Shown piece by piece: positions 21,650 through 29,847 of a stretch of 57,300 nt of DNA (positions are counted from its first letter, which is position 1; each line of letters starts with the position of its first letter). This stretch comes from Betaproteobacteria bacterium (GTDB taxonomy: Bacteria; Pseudomonadota; Gammaproteobacteria; Burkholderiales; CAIKXV01): positions 1-57,300 of the forward strand of contig CANGYF010000013.1 in NCBI GenBank assembly GCA_947458265.1, read 5' to 3'. Below the pieces are notes generated by a model. That model made no database searches, had not been told where the DNA came from, and saw only the letters and a list, made by a program, of their open reading frames with translations. The translations under genes were made by a program, and so were the position numbers.

Positions 21650-22935
21650 CCGAAGCGCCGCGTGGCGTCCACGGCAAGGCCGCTCACCACGCTGGTGAAC
21701 CGGTCCCCGTCGACCTGCGCGGCGTCGGGCACCACCGCCCCGATGGCGTTGGCGAGCGATTGCAGTGCCGTCGAGCCACCGGTGAAATAGAGCGCATCGA
21801 TCTTCGACGGCAACAGTCCGGCCTGCTCGATGGCCTGGCGCGCGGCGCCGGCGATCCGACCGATGGACTCCGACAGCGCGGCCTGCTGGCGCACGGCGTC
21901 GAAGCTGCCGGCCAGTGCGTCCTCGACCATCGACAGGTCGATCCGCGCCGCGCCGTGCATCGAGACGTCGATCTTCGCAGCTTCGGCCATCGCAGCCAGC
22001 GCATGCCCGAGCCTGCATTCGAGCACCGTCATCAGCCGCCGGTGCAGCCGCTGGTCGACATACAGGCTCGCCATCTGGCGCAGTTCGATCAGCCGGTTGG
22101 GCAGGTAGACGGTGTTGATCAGGTGCCAGGTAGACAGCGCGTGGTAGATCGCATTGGGCACGCGGATGGACGCACCCGACTCGCTGCGCCCCTCGGAACC
22201 CAGCCCGAGCAGCGGCATGATCGCCGCCAGGTTCACCTCGCGGTCGAAGTCGGTGCCGGCCACGTGTACGCCGTGGCTCGCCAGGACGTCCGCGCTGCGG
22301 TCGACCCGCTTGCGCTGCTTCGGTCCCACGCGTACCACCGAAAAATCGGAGGTGCCGCCCCCGATGTCCGCCACCAGCACCAGCGTCTCGCGCGAGACGG
22401 TGCGCTCGAAGTCGAGCGCGGCGGCGATCGGCTCGAACTGGAACGCAACCTCGGTGAAACCCGCCGTGCGGGCAGCGGCAGCCAGCGTGCGCTCGGCCAG
22501 GGCATCGCGCTCCGGATCGTCGTCGACGAAGAACACCGGGCGCCCGATCACGGCACGCTCCACCGGCGTGCCGGCGGCCTGCGACGCGCGCTGGCGCAGG
22601 TGGCGCAGGAACGCGACCACCACGTCCAGGTACTTCACCATGAAGCCGGGACCGACCTCGGTGGTGCGGTCGATCAGGTCGGAGCCCAGGATGCTCTTGA
22701 TCGAGCGCATCAGCCGGCCTTCGACGCCCTCGACATGCGCCTGCACCGCCGCGCGGCCGAACGCGCGCGATCCATCTTCGCCGCTGAAGAACACCGCGGT
22801 CGGGATCGCCGTATGCGTACCTTCCAGCGCGACCAGCCTGAAAGCTTCCTGCGCCAGGTCGTCCCGCGTGGCACCCAGCAGCGCCACGGAGGAATTGGAA
22901 GTACCGAAATCGATAGCACACCCTGCCGTTGACAC
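21646..22935 (-). CDS. yegD: Hsp70 family protein, YegD-like
   Basis: Cytoplasmic actin/Hsp70-fold ATPase of 429 residues, close to E. coli YegD (~450), lacking the long substrate-binding domain of DnaK. The nucleotide motifs are present: phosphate-1 AIDFGTSNSSVALL at the very start, phosphate-2 VADIGGGTSDFSVV mid-protein, and adenosine motif ALYFTGGSTALQSL near the C-terminus. I placed the start at GTG 22935, eight bases after GGAG, because family members begin directly with the nucleotide-binding strand; longer frames up to 23142 exist but add unlike sequence. It is convergent with the efflux operon and divergent from a DksA-like gene. The role of YegD proteins is not established. Confidence 0.9.
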   Translation of the reverse strand: MSTAGCAIDFGTSNSSVALLGATRDDLAQEAFRLVALEGTHTAIPTAVFFSGEDGSRAFGRAAVQAHVEGVEGRLMRSIKSILGSDLIDRTTEVGPGFMVKYLDVVVAFLRHLRQRASQAAGTPVERAVIGRPVFFVDDDPERDALAERTLAAAARTAGFTEVAFQFEPIAAALDFERTVSRETLVLVADIGGGTSDFSVVRVGPKQRKRVDRSADVLASHGVHVAGTDFDREVNLAAIMPLLGLGSEGRSESGASIRVPNAIYHALSTWHLINTVYLPNRLIELRQMASLYVDQRLHRRLMTVLECRLGHALAAMAEAAKIDVSMHGAARIDLSMVEDALAGSFDAVRQQAALSESIGRIAGAARQAIEQAGLLPSKIDALYFTGGSTALQSLANAIGAVVPDAAQVDGDRFTSVVSGLAVDATRRFG

Positions 22936-23148
22936 CCGGACCACTCCACTCGAAACAGGCGCCACGCAGCGCAGACGGCGCGAGTCTAGCAGCCCGCAAC
23001 GGGCACCGGCAGTCATCCCGCACCAGGCACATTCCCGGAGCGGGTACGCCCTCGCGTTCGGCAGGCGAAGCACACAGTACCCGGGGCGACTCGGTATTGC
23101 GCTACAGTCGAGGGTTTTCCGGATCAGGCAACGACGGAGCACAAATAC

Positions 23149-23544
23149 GTGTCAGAACTCACCGATCAGCAGATGGAACAGTTGCGCGCCGCGCTCGAGA
23201 AGCGGCATGCCGAACTCGCCCGCGAAATCCGCGAAGACCTCAAGGCGACCGGCTCGGAGCGTTACGCCGACCTCGCCGGTGAGGTGAACGACTCGGGCGA
23301 TGAATCGGTCGCCGACCAGATGGTCGACATCAATGCAGCGATGATCGAGCGCGAGCTGGCGGAGCTCAAGGCGGTCGAAGGTGCGCGCAAGCGCATGGAG
23401 GAAGGCGACTACGGCGATTGCATCGACTGCGGCGTGGACATCCCGTTCGCCCGCCTGTTCGCCTACCCGGCCGCCACCCGCTGCATCGCCTGCCAGAGCC
23501 AGCGCGAGAAGACCTATGCGCAGGGACGCAGCGCACCGGCCTGA
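23149..23544 (+). CDS. DksA/TraR family zinc-finger protein
   Basis: Small RNA-polymerase-binding type regulator of 131 residues: an N-terminal alpha-helical coiled-coil region (residues 1-85, with GEVNDSGDESVADQ near the tip) and a C-terminal four-cysteine zinc finger (CIDCG, then CIACQ). Family members bind in the secondary channel of RNA polymerase and tune transcription, with or without ppGpp. The start is GTG 23149, preceded by GGAG. It is shorter than housekeeping DksA (~150 residues) and so is probably an accessory paralogue. Transcribed away from the Hsp70-like gene and toward the alpha/beta hydrolase, 45 bases downstream. Confidence 0.9.
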   Translation: MSELTDQQMEQLRAALEKRHAELAREIREDLKATGSERYADLAGEVNDSGDESVADQMVDINAAMIERELAELKAVEGARKRMEEGDYGDCIDCGVDIPFARLFAYPAATRCIACQSQREKTYAQGRSAPA

Positions 23545-23589
23545 ACAACGGCCCGGCGGCGGCGCAACGCGGCACGGCGGCCGGCCGGC

Positions 23590-24456
23590 ATGACGGCGTC
23601 CGACCGTTCGCGCTGGCTGTCGGTCAACGGGCTCGACCTGCACGTGCGCGAATGGGGCACCGAAGGCGCACCGAAGCTGTTCCTGCTGCACGGCTGGATG
23701 GACGTGTCCGCCTCGTTCGCTTTCCTGGTCGAGGAACTGCGCCGCGACTGGCATGTGCTCGCCCCCGACTGGCGCGGCTTCGGCCTGTCGTCCTGGGCCT
23801 CGCACGGCTACGAGTTCCCGGACTACTTCGCCGACCTCGACGCCCTGCTCGACCGCCTGTCACCGGATGAACCGGCGCGCGTGGTCGGCCATTCGATGGG
23901 CGGCAACGTGCTGATGGCCTATGCCGGGCTGCGCCCTCAGCGCCTGTCGCGCGTCGTGTCGCTCGAAGGCTTCGGCGGGCACCGTTACGACGCGCAGCGC
24001 GCGCCTGAACACTTCGTCCGCTGGCTCGACCAGCAGCGCAAGCCCGCGACCTTCCGGCCCTACCCGTCGCTCGACGACGTGGCGCGCCGGCTGCGCAAGA
24101 ACAACCCGCGACTGACCGCAGAGCGCGCGGCCTTCCTGGCACCGCACTGGGCCCGACCGGCGGCCGGCGGCGGCTTCGTGCTGCGCGCCGATCCCCGGCA
24201 CAAGCAGCTGCATGCCCAGCAGACCCGCCTCGACGAGGTCTACGCCTGCTGGAACCGGATCACCTGCCCGGTACTGTGGGTAATGGCCAGCGACCCGGCA
24301 AAGCAGGGCTTCCGGCTCGACACGCCCGAGCAGTTCGCCCAGCGCTGCGCCGCGGTGCCCGGCATGCAGCTCGAACGGCTGCAGGAGTGCGGCCACATGC
24401 TGCACCACGACCAGCCGGCCGCCGTAGCCCGCCTCATCGAGTCCTTCCTGGACTGA
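23590..24456 (+). CDS. Alpha/beta hydrolase
   Basis: Cytoplasmic alpha/beta-fold hydrolase of 288 residues without signal peptide. Oxyanion segment HGW is at residues 34-36, the nucleophile elbow GHSMGG places Ser at 102, and Asp 235 (VMASDP) and His 269 (ECGHMLHHDQP) complete a plausible triad. The family covers esterases, lipases, thioesterases and C-C hydrolases, so the substrate is open. It begins 45 bases after the DksA-like gene and may be cotranscribed. Its TGA stop lies within the outer end of the 66-base inverted repeat at 24453-24518. Confidence 0.9.
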   Translation: MTASDRSRWLSVNGLDLHVREWGTEGAPKLFLLHGWMDVSASFAFLVEELRRDWHVLAPDWRGFGLSSWASHGYEFPDYFADLDALLDRLSPDEPARVVGHSMGGNVLMAYAGLRPQRLSRVVSLEGFGGHRYDAQRAPEHFVRWLDQQRKPATFRPYPSLDDVARRLRKNNPRLTAERAAFLAPHWARPAAGGGFVLRADPRHKQLHAQQTRLDEVYACWNRITCPVLWVMASDPAKQGFRLDTPEQFAQRCAAVPGMQLERLQECGHMLHHDQPAAVARLIESFLD

Positions 24457-24518
24457 AATCCGGGTCAGAGACGATTTTCCCGTCTCCCGGGAAAAATCGT
24501 CTCTGACCCGGATTTCAG
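24453..24518. repeat. 66-base inverted repeat spanning two convergent stop codons (REP-like, bidirectional terminator)
   Basis: Arms of about 29 bases starting CTGAAATCCGGGTCAGAGAC pair almost perfectly around a TCTC-type loop; one arm has four T, the other five A, so the stem carries a one-base slip. The stop codons of the alpha/beta hydrolase (24454-24456) and of the ComA-like gene (24515-24517) are both inside the arms. The A/T tracts within the stem and its length suit a bidirectional terminator, while the CCGGGTCAGA head recurs at 30130, as in REP-type families mobilised by RAYT transposases. Confidence 0.75.
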
Positions 24519-25303
24519 CGGGTGATGATCGAATAGTCGACGGCGCGGCCGATGCCGAGGCGGAAGCCTTCCAGCCGCAGCACCTGCCCGGGCGTGATGT
24601 TCGCGAGGTTTACCTCGGGGCCGAAGGTCTGCACCAGTTCGGCGCACTGCTTCGGGAAGCGGTAGGGATCAGCCTCGATCAGCAGGCGGTCGAACCAGGC
24701 CTGCTCCTTCAGCCGGTCGATCGCATCGGCGCGTGCGGCGACCAGCATGTCGAAGTCGGACTGCTCGACGATCACATGCTCGATGCCCTGCCGGCCGACA
24801 GCCTCGACCACGCCACCGAGTTCGTCGAGCGACAGCGGCTCGGTCGGCGACTTGCGGCCGAATTCGTACTTGATGTAGATGCCGCGCTTCTGGAAGCGCT
24901 CGATCATCCGTGCGCGCTCGTCGGGCGTGAGCTGCACGTAGTTCTCGGAGATCTCCAGCCCGCCGATCTCGAGGTCGGCCAGCAGCGCTTCCAGACCGTC
25001 GAGCTCGTTGCGCTGCCAGGCGTACTCGAACAGGATGCCGCCGGCGAACGGTACGACGTCGTGCTCACGGTAGCAGCGCGCCGCCGCCTTCACCACGTCG
25101 CGCGGCAGCAGCAGCGCGTTCATCGCATAGATCTTCGCGAAGTCGATGTAGTCGCCGCAGGCCTGCAGCAGCGGCTCGATGCCACCGACCGCGCCGGTCC
25201 AGCCGAAGGTGTCCGGGCCGAAGTCGATCATCGAGGTCAGGCCGCGCGTGCGCGGCTTGCGGCTGCGATGCGGCAGGGCGAGTGGCTTCACGGGTGCATT
25301 CAT
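24515..25303 (-). CDS. ComA-like phosphosulfolactate synthase family protein
   Basis: TIM-barrel protein of 262 residues related to (2R)-phospho-3-sulfolactate synthase, which adds sulfite to phosphoenolpyruvate in coenzyme M and sulfolactate synthesis. Family blocks are visible in order: RKPRTRGLTSMIDFG, YIDFAKI, GGILFEYA, LEISE, EFGRK, and FGPEVNLANI near the C-terminus. Some active-site segments differ from what I recall of archaeal ComA: the strand after DF-K does not read GWGT, and the PGGT loop reads AGGI. The true reaction may therefore be different. It overlaps the upstream sulfatase gene by four bases (ATGA), implying a coupled function in sulfur-containing organic acids. Confidence 0.82.
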   Translation of the reverse strand: MNAPVKPLALPHRSRKPRTRGLTSMIDFGPDTFGWTGAVGGIEPLLQACGDYIDFAKIYAMNALLLPRDVVKAAARCYREHDVVPFAGGILFEYAWQRNELDGLEALLADLEIGGLEISENYVQLTPDERARMIERFQKRGIYIKYEFGRKSPTEPLSLDELGGVVEAVGRQGIEHVIVEQSDFDMLVAARADAIDRLKEQAWFDRLLIEADPYRFPKQCAELVQTFGPEVNLANITPGQVLRLEGFRLGIGRAVDYSIITR

Positions 25304-26694
25304 GGCGCATCCTTCTTCGGCGCGGGCCGATAGTCATCGGGAGAACCGGGCGGAATCGGCGGGTTCGCCTTCAGCCCCTGCTGGAACGCGACGACCATGC
25401 GGCGGATCGGCCCGCGAGCCCAGCCGTCGCCGGTGCTGTTGAGGTCGGTCTCCTCCTTCGGATCGCGCACCAGGTTGAACAGGTAAGGCGCTTCCAGGTG
25501 GTTGGTGCCGGTGTTCGGCTCCGGCTCCCAGACGAAATGCATCTTCCAGTCGCGCCACTTCGCCGCGCGCATCTCGTCCTTGATGTAGTACACGAAGCCT
25601 TCCCGCTTCGAACCTGCCGTCGGATCGACCAGGAAGTCGAGCTGGTCGATGCCGTCGATCGGACGGTCGTCGGGCACCGCAGCACCGGCGACACGCGAAA
25701 GCGTCGGGAACAGGTCTGTGACATGAACGATCGCATCGCTCACCATGCCCAGCGGCACGTGCCCCGGCCAGCGCACGATGAACGGCACGCGCAGCGAGCC
25801 TTCCATCGACGTATGGTAAGTACCGGTCCACGGACCGGCGGTGCCGCGCCAGGGCCGCCGGAACTCCGGCCCGTTGTCGCTGGCGAAGATCACCAGCGTG
25901 TCATCGGCGACGCCCAGCCGGTCGATCGCATCGAGCATCTGCCCGGTACGGAAATCCATTTCGACCATCGAATCGGCGAAATCCCCGGCGCCGGTGCGCC
26001 CGGTGAAGTCGGGATGCGGCAGCGTCGGATAGTGCAGGTGTGTCAGCGGCACGTACGCGAAGAACGGCTTGCCCGCCGCCACCTGCCTCGACATGAAGTC
26101 GATCGCATGGTCGGTCAGTTCACTGTCGATCCGGCGCCGGGCGTCGAGATCGTACACATGGTGTTCCGCGGCGGCCTCGCCGGCGCGACCCGACATCACA
26201 TAAGGCATCGGTACCACCGACGGATCGAAGCCGGGCGTGCTGGTGAACAGGCTCTCGTTGGTGGTACGCGGGATGCCGTACCACTCGTCGAAGCCGCGAT
26301 CGTGCGGATAACGCCCGGCCCGGTCGCCGAGGTGCCACTTGCCGAAGCACGCGGTGGCATAGCCCTGCTGGCTGAACTGCTGGCCGAGCGTGACCTCCCA
26401 CGGGATCAGACCCTGCGGCAGTCCGGCCGGCACCGACTGCAGCGCGCCGGTGCGGATCGGATGCCGGCCGGTCATCAGCGCCGAGCGCGTCGGCACACAG
26501 TCGCTCTCGACGTTGAAATTGGTCAGGCGCAGGCCCTGCGCGGCAAGGGCATCGATACGCGGTGTCGGTGCGCCGCGCAGCACGCCGCCGCCATAGCAGC
26601 CGAGTTCGCCCCATCCGAGGTTGTCGGCCAGGATCAGCAGCACGTTCGGTGTCGTCGGCTGAGCGCCGGTCCTCGCGTTTCCTGCAACAGTCAT
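25300..26694 (-). CDS. Sulfatase (arylsulfatase/choline-sulfatase-like, cytoplasmic)
   Basis: Type I sulfatase of 464 residues that hydrolyses sulfate esters using a formylglycine. The N-terminal metal-binding ADN (23-25) and the modification motif C-x-P-T-R (CVPTR, Cys 66) followed by ALMTGR are present; downstream are the expected GKWHLG, THLHYP and FASDNGPEF blocks. No signal peptide is visible, so it should act in the cytoplasm on an imported substrate. ATG at 26694. It is transcribed first and overlaps the ComA-like gene by four bases. A Bug-type receptor gene is divergent, 81 bases away. Formylglycine formation needs a generating enzyme encoded elsewhere. Confidence 0.93.
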   Translation of the reverse strand: MTVAGNARTGAQPTTPNVLLILADNLGWGELGCYGGGVLRGAPTPRIDALAAQGLRLTNFNVESDCVPTRSALMTGRHPIRTGALQSVPAGLPQGLIPWEVTLGQQFSQQGYATACFGKWHLGDRAGRYPHDRGFDEWYGIPRTTNESLFTSTPGFDPSVVPMPYVMSGRAGEAAAEHHVYDLDARRRIDSELTDHAIDFMSRQVAAGKPFFAYVPLTHLHYPTLPHPDFTGRTGAGDFADSMVEMDFRTGQMLDAIDRLGVADDTLVIFASDNGPEFRRPWRGTAGPWTGTYHTSMEGSLRVPFIVRWPGHVPLGMVSDAIVHVTDLFPTLSRVAGAAVPDDRPIDGIDQLDFLVDPTAGSKREGFVYYIKDEMRAAKWRDWKMHFVWEPEPNTGTNHLEAPYLFNLVRDPKEETDLNSTGDGWARGPIRRMVVAFQQGLKANPPIPPGSPDDYRPAPKKDAP

Positions 26695-26775
26695 GCGGTG
26701 TTTCCTCCGGGTTGCGGCAACGGTCAGGATACTTCACGATGCCCGATTCGACATTGCACGACCGGAGTCATCCTG
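26695..26775. promoter_or_regulatory. Divergent promoter region, sulfatase versus Bug receptor
   Basis: Eighty-one bases separate the divergent starts. It must hold promoters in both directions. No clear operator or hexamer pair could be singled out. Confidence 0.45.
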
Positions 26776-27750
26776 ATGCGCACATCACTCTCTTTCCTGC
26801 TCGGCCTGGGAACTGCGGTCGGGGGCCTGCTCGCGCCCCTGGAATCGGCGGCGCAGGCCTGGCCCGCCCGGCCCGTCCGTCTGATCGTCCCTTTCGCACC
26901 GGGCGGCGCTGCAGACCTGGTGTCGCGCGTGATGGCCGAGCGCCTCAGCGCCACCTACGGCCAGCAGTTCATCGCGGACAACCGGGCCGGCGCCGGTGGC
27001 ACCATCGGCTACGAGCTGCTGGCACGCGCGGCGCCAGACGGCTACACGCTGGGCACCGCCAGCGATTCGTCCACGCTGCTGCCGTTCACCTACCGCAACC
27101 TGCCCTGGGATCCGCGCAGCTTCACCGGCATCAGCCTGCTCACCACCCAGCCGCTGGTGCTGGCCGTGCACAGCTCGGTACCGGCCACCAGCCTGAAGGA
27201 ACTGGTCGCCCATGCGCGTACCGTCCCGGGCAAGCTGTCCTTCGGCTCTTCCGGGCACGGCCATCCGCAGCACCTGGCGGGCGAGATGATCAAGCTCGCC
27301 ACCGGCATCGACATGACCCACATCCCTTACAAGGGCGGTGGCGCGGCAATCATCGACCTGGTCGGCGGCCAGATCCCGATCGTCGTGCTGGGCTCCTCGC
27401 CGGTGATCCCGCACCACCGCGCCGGCAAGGTGCGCATCCTGGCGGTGGTCTCTCCGACGCGGTCCGCCGCACTGCCGGACATCCCGACCCTTGACGAGGC
27501 CGGCGTCAAGGGCGTCGACCTGGCGCAGTGGATGGGCATGGCCGGCCCGCCGAAGCTGCCGCGCGACCTGGCGAAGAAACTCAACGCCGAGGTCGCCACC
27601 ATCCTCGCCAATCCCGCCACCCGCAAGACCCTGGAGGGCGCCGGCTTCGATCCGTCGCCGAGCACGCCGGAGGCGTTCGAGGCGAAGATGCGGGAAGGCA
27701 TGGCGCGCTGGGAGAAGCTGCTGCCGACGCTGAAGATCAGGTTCGACTGA
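26776..27750 (+). CDS. Bug/TctC-family extracytoplasmic solute receptor (no TctAB partner adjacent)
   Basis: Periplasmic binding protein of 324 residues. A signal peptide (residues 1-27, LESAAQA) precedes the mature start WPARPVRLIVPFAPGG, the most typical Bug opening. Other family blocks: VDNRAGAGGTIG-type (IADNRAGAGGTIGYE), APDGYTLG, HIPYKGGG and DIPTLDEAG. ATG at 26776 was chosen because it gives exactly this signal peptide. No permease genes flank it, so it either uses permeases encoded elsewhere or works as a sensor. Divergence from the sulfatase gene suggests its ligand may be the sulfatase substrate or product. Confidence 0.94.
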   Translation: MRTSLSFLLGLGTAVGGLLAPLESAAQAWPARPVRLIVPFAPGGAADLVSRVMAERLSATYGQQFIADNRAGAGGTIGYELLARAAPDGYTLGTASDSSTLLPFTYRNLPWDPRSFTGISLLTTQPLVLAVHSSVPATSLKELVAHARTVPGKLSFGSSGHGHPQHLAGEMIKLATGIDMTHIPYKGGGAAIIDLVGGQIPIVVLGSSPVIPHHRAGKVRILAVVSPTRSAALPDIPTLDEAGVKGVDLAQWMGMAGPPKLPRDLAKKLNAEVATILANPATRKTLEGAGFDPSPSTPEAFEAKMREGMARWEKLLPTLKIRFD

Positions 27751-27769
27751 GGAAGGTTTAACGCCGCCG

Positions 27770-28363
27770 CTAGCGCGCCACCAGCGGCAGCCCGTGCAGC
27801 GCATGCGCGACCTCGCCTGCCTGCCAGATCGTGATGCCCTTCTCGTCGGCGAAGCGACGCGCACCCTCGGACACCTCGTTGATGCACACATAGATCGCGC
27901 CCGAGGCCCCGCGTGCCTCGCGCACGGCCTGCAGCGCACGCAACGGTTCGATACCGGTACGCGCGGCCTTCCAGCGCCGCGCACTGACCAGCACCTTGCG
28001 CCCGGCATGCTCGGTGCCCGGTCGCTCAAGTTCGAAATCGAACGTATCGACATTCGAGCGGGCGATCGTGCAGCCATCGCGCCGGAACGACGACTCGAGC
28101 AGCGCGGCAAACGCCGGCCAGGCCATCGTGCCTGCCGCTTCGGTGATGCGCGCCACCTGCGCCGCGCCGGGGCGCCCCCACTGCTTGCGCAGCGCGATCG
28201 CCCCGATGACGGCGAACGGCAGCCCGGCGACGATGCCCATCAGCCGGAAGGTATCGGGCAGCAGCACGAATGACAGCAGCACCAGTGCGGCTGCGATCGC
28301 AAAGCTGATCCACCAGCGCGCGCGCAGCAGGATCGCGAACAACGAATTCTCGGCCATCTTCAC
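27770..28363 (-). CDS. Membrane-anchored restriction-endonuclease-like (Mrr_cat fold) protein
   Basis: 197-residue protein with two hydrophobic helices at about 14-35 and 38-56, then a domain resembling the Mrr/DUF2034 nuclease fold. That domain shows helix-strand segments FAALLESSFRRDGCTI, DFELERPG, VLVSARRWK and the C-terminal GITIWQAGEVAHAL. In active members the third strand usually reads Q-A-K-R; here it reads S-A-R-R, so the catalytic lysine is replaced and nuclease activity is doubtful. Start at GTG 28363 ten bases after GGGAG; the ATG at 28357 is an alternative. It stands alone, convergent with the Bug gene. It might bind rather than cut DNA, or be a decayed defence protein. Confidence 0.75.
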   Translation of the reverse strand: MKMAENSLFAILLRARWWISFAIAAALVLLSFVLLPDTFRLMGIVAGLPFAVIGAIALRKQWGRPGAAQVARITEAAGTMAWPAFAALLESSFRRDGCTIARSNVDTFDFELERPGTEHAGRKVLVSARRWKAARTGIEPLRALQAVREARGASGAIYVCINEVSEGARRFADEKGITIWQAGEVAHALHGLPLVAR

Positions 28364-28453
28364 CGACGGACCACTCCCTTACGCTTGGGGTACATGCAAA
28401 GACCGCTGACCATCGTCACCGGCCGCCTGCTGGCGCCGTAGTGCGTCGCCGCC

Positions 28454-29833
28454 TCACTTCGCCAGCAACACCGCCTTGTGCGCATCGATGAACCCGGTGA
28501 ACACCTCGCCCGCACGGAACGCGGGATGGTCGAGCGTACGCTGCAGGAACAGCAGGTTGGTCTCCACCCCTTCGATGCGTACCTGCGCCAGCGCAGCGAG
28601 CAGGCGGTCGATCGCCGCGTCGCGCGTCTCGCCGTGCGCGATCACCTTGGCGATCATCGGATCGTACCAGTGGCTGATCGCATCGCCGGCCCGCACGCCG
28701 GCATCGATGCGCAGCCCATCTCCGGCAGCCGGCATGTCGAAGGTGGCCAGCGTGCCGGTGGACGGCAGGAAGCCCTTCAGCGGGCGCTCGGCATAGAGAC
28801 GGACTTCGATCGCATGGCCGCTGGCGGCGATGCCGGCCTGTTCCTGCACCGGCAGCACGCCGCCGCCGGCCAGCAGCAGCTGCATCGCCACCAGGTCGGC
28901 GCCGGTGTTCATCTCGGTCACCGGGTGTTCTACCTGGATGCGGGTGTTCATTTCCAGGAAGAAGAACTCGCCGCTGTCGGCGTCGACCACGAACTCGACC
29001 GTACCCGCGCCGCGGTAGCGCTGCTCGCGCGCAAGCGCTGTCGCGGCCTCGCACATCGCGAGCCGCGTCGCCTGGGTCAGCCCGGGTGCCGGACTCTCCT
29101 CGATCACCTTCTGGAACCGACGCTGTATCGAGCAGTCGCGTTCGTACAGGTGCACCGCGCGGCCATCGCCGAACCCGAACACCTGCACCTCGACATGGCG
29201 CGCACGCGGCACGTAGCGTTCGAGGTAGACCGAGCCATCCTTGAACGCCCGTGCGGCGAGAGCCTGTGTCGCCGCGACGGCCGCCGCGACGCCGGACGCA
29301 TCGTCGACCCGACGCATGCCGATGCCACCACCGCCGGCTGCGGCCTTGACCAGCAGCGGATAGCCGACCGCGGCTGCCGCGGCTTCGAGCATCGCTGCAT
29401 CGGCCGGCGCGTCGCCCGGCGCGAAACGCTCACTGCCCGGCAGTACCGGCACGCCGGCGGCGCGGGCGATCGCGCGGGCGCGTTCCTTGTCGCCCATGTC
29501 GTCGATCGATTGCGGCGTCGGACCGACCCAGGTCAATCCTGCTGCCTCGACAGCCGAGGCGAACGCGGCATTCTCGGCGAGGAAGCCATAGCCCGGATGG
29601 ATCGCATCTGCACCGGTCTCCAGCGCTGCCGCCAGCACGCGGTCGGCCAGCAGGTAGCTCTCCGTGGCCGCGGCAGGACCGATCGCCACCGCCTGCCCGG
29701 CGAGCGCGACATGCATGGCACCGGCGTCGGCTTCGGAATGCACAGCCACGGTATCGATGCCGAGCGCCCGCGCGCTGCGCATCACGCGGCAGGCGATCTC
29801 GCCCCGGTTGGCGACCAGCAGTCTGCGGATCAT
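28454..29833 (-). CDS. accC: Biotin carboxylase subunit of an acyl-CoA carboxylase
   Basis: ATP-dependent carboxylation of a carrier-bound biotin. The 459 residues match AccC-type proteins: N-terminal domain starting RRLLVANRGEIACRV, HPGYGFLAEN, the ATP-grasp glycine loop KAAAGGGGIGMRRV, ERDCSIQRRFQKVIEE, and the active-site FLEMNTRIQVEHPVTEM. ATG at 29833. It lies 14 bases after a separate small biotin carrier gene and belongs to the six-gene operon that also encodes a carboxyltransferase, so it serves a catabolic acyl-CoA carboxylase rather than fatty acid synthesis. It is the last gene of the operon. A housekeeping accBC pair presumably exists elsewhere. Confidence 0.94.
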   Translation of the reverse strand: MIRRLLVANRGEIACRVMRSARALGIDTVAVHSEADAGAMHVALAGQAVAIGPAAATESYLLADRVLAAALETGADAIHPGYGFLAENAAFASAVEAAGLTWVGPTPQSIDDMGDKERARAIARAAGVPVLPGSERFAPGDAPADAAMLEAAAAAVGYPLLVKAAAGGGGIGMRRVDDASGVAAAVAATQALAARAFKDGSVYLERYVPRARHVEVQVFGFGDGRAVHLYERDCSIQRRFQKVIEESPAPGLTQATRLAMCEAATALAREQRYRGAGTVEFVVDADSGEFFFLEMNTRIQVEHPVTEMNTGADLVAMQLLLAGGGVLPVQEQAGIAASGHAIEVRLYAERPLKGFLPSTGTLATFDMPAAGDGLRIDAGVRAGDAISHWYDPMIAKVIAHGETRDAAIDRLLAALAQVRIEGVETNLLFLQRTLDHPAFRAGEVFTGFIDAHKAVLLAK

Positions 29834-29847
29834 CGCCCGGCCGCCGC

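Noticed and set aside
28394..28441. A 15-codon plus-strand frame in the gap between the Mrr-like and biotin carboxylase genes
   Set aside because: Too short, with no conserved feature and only a weak ribosome binding site.
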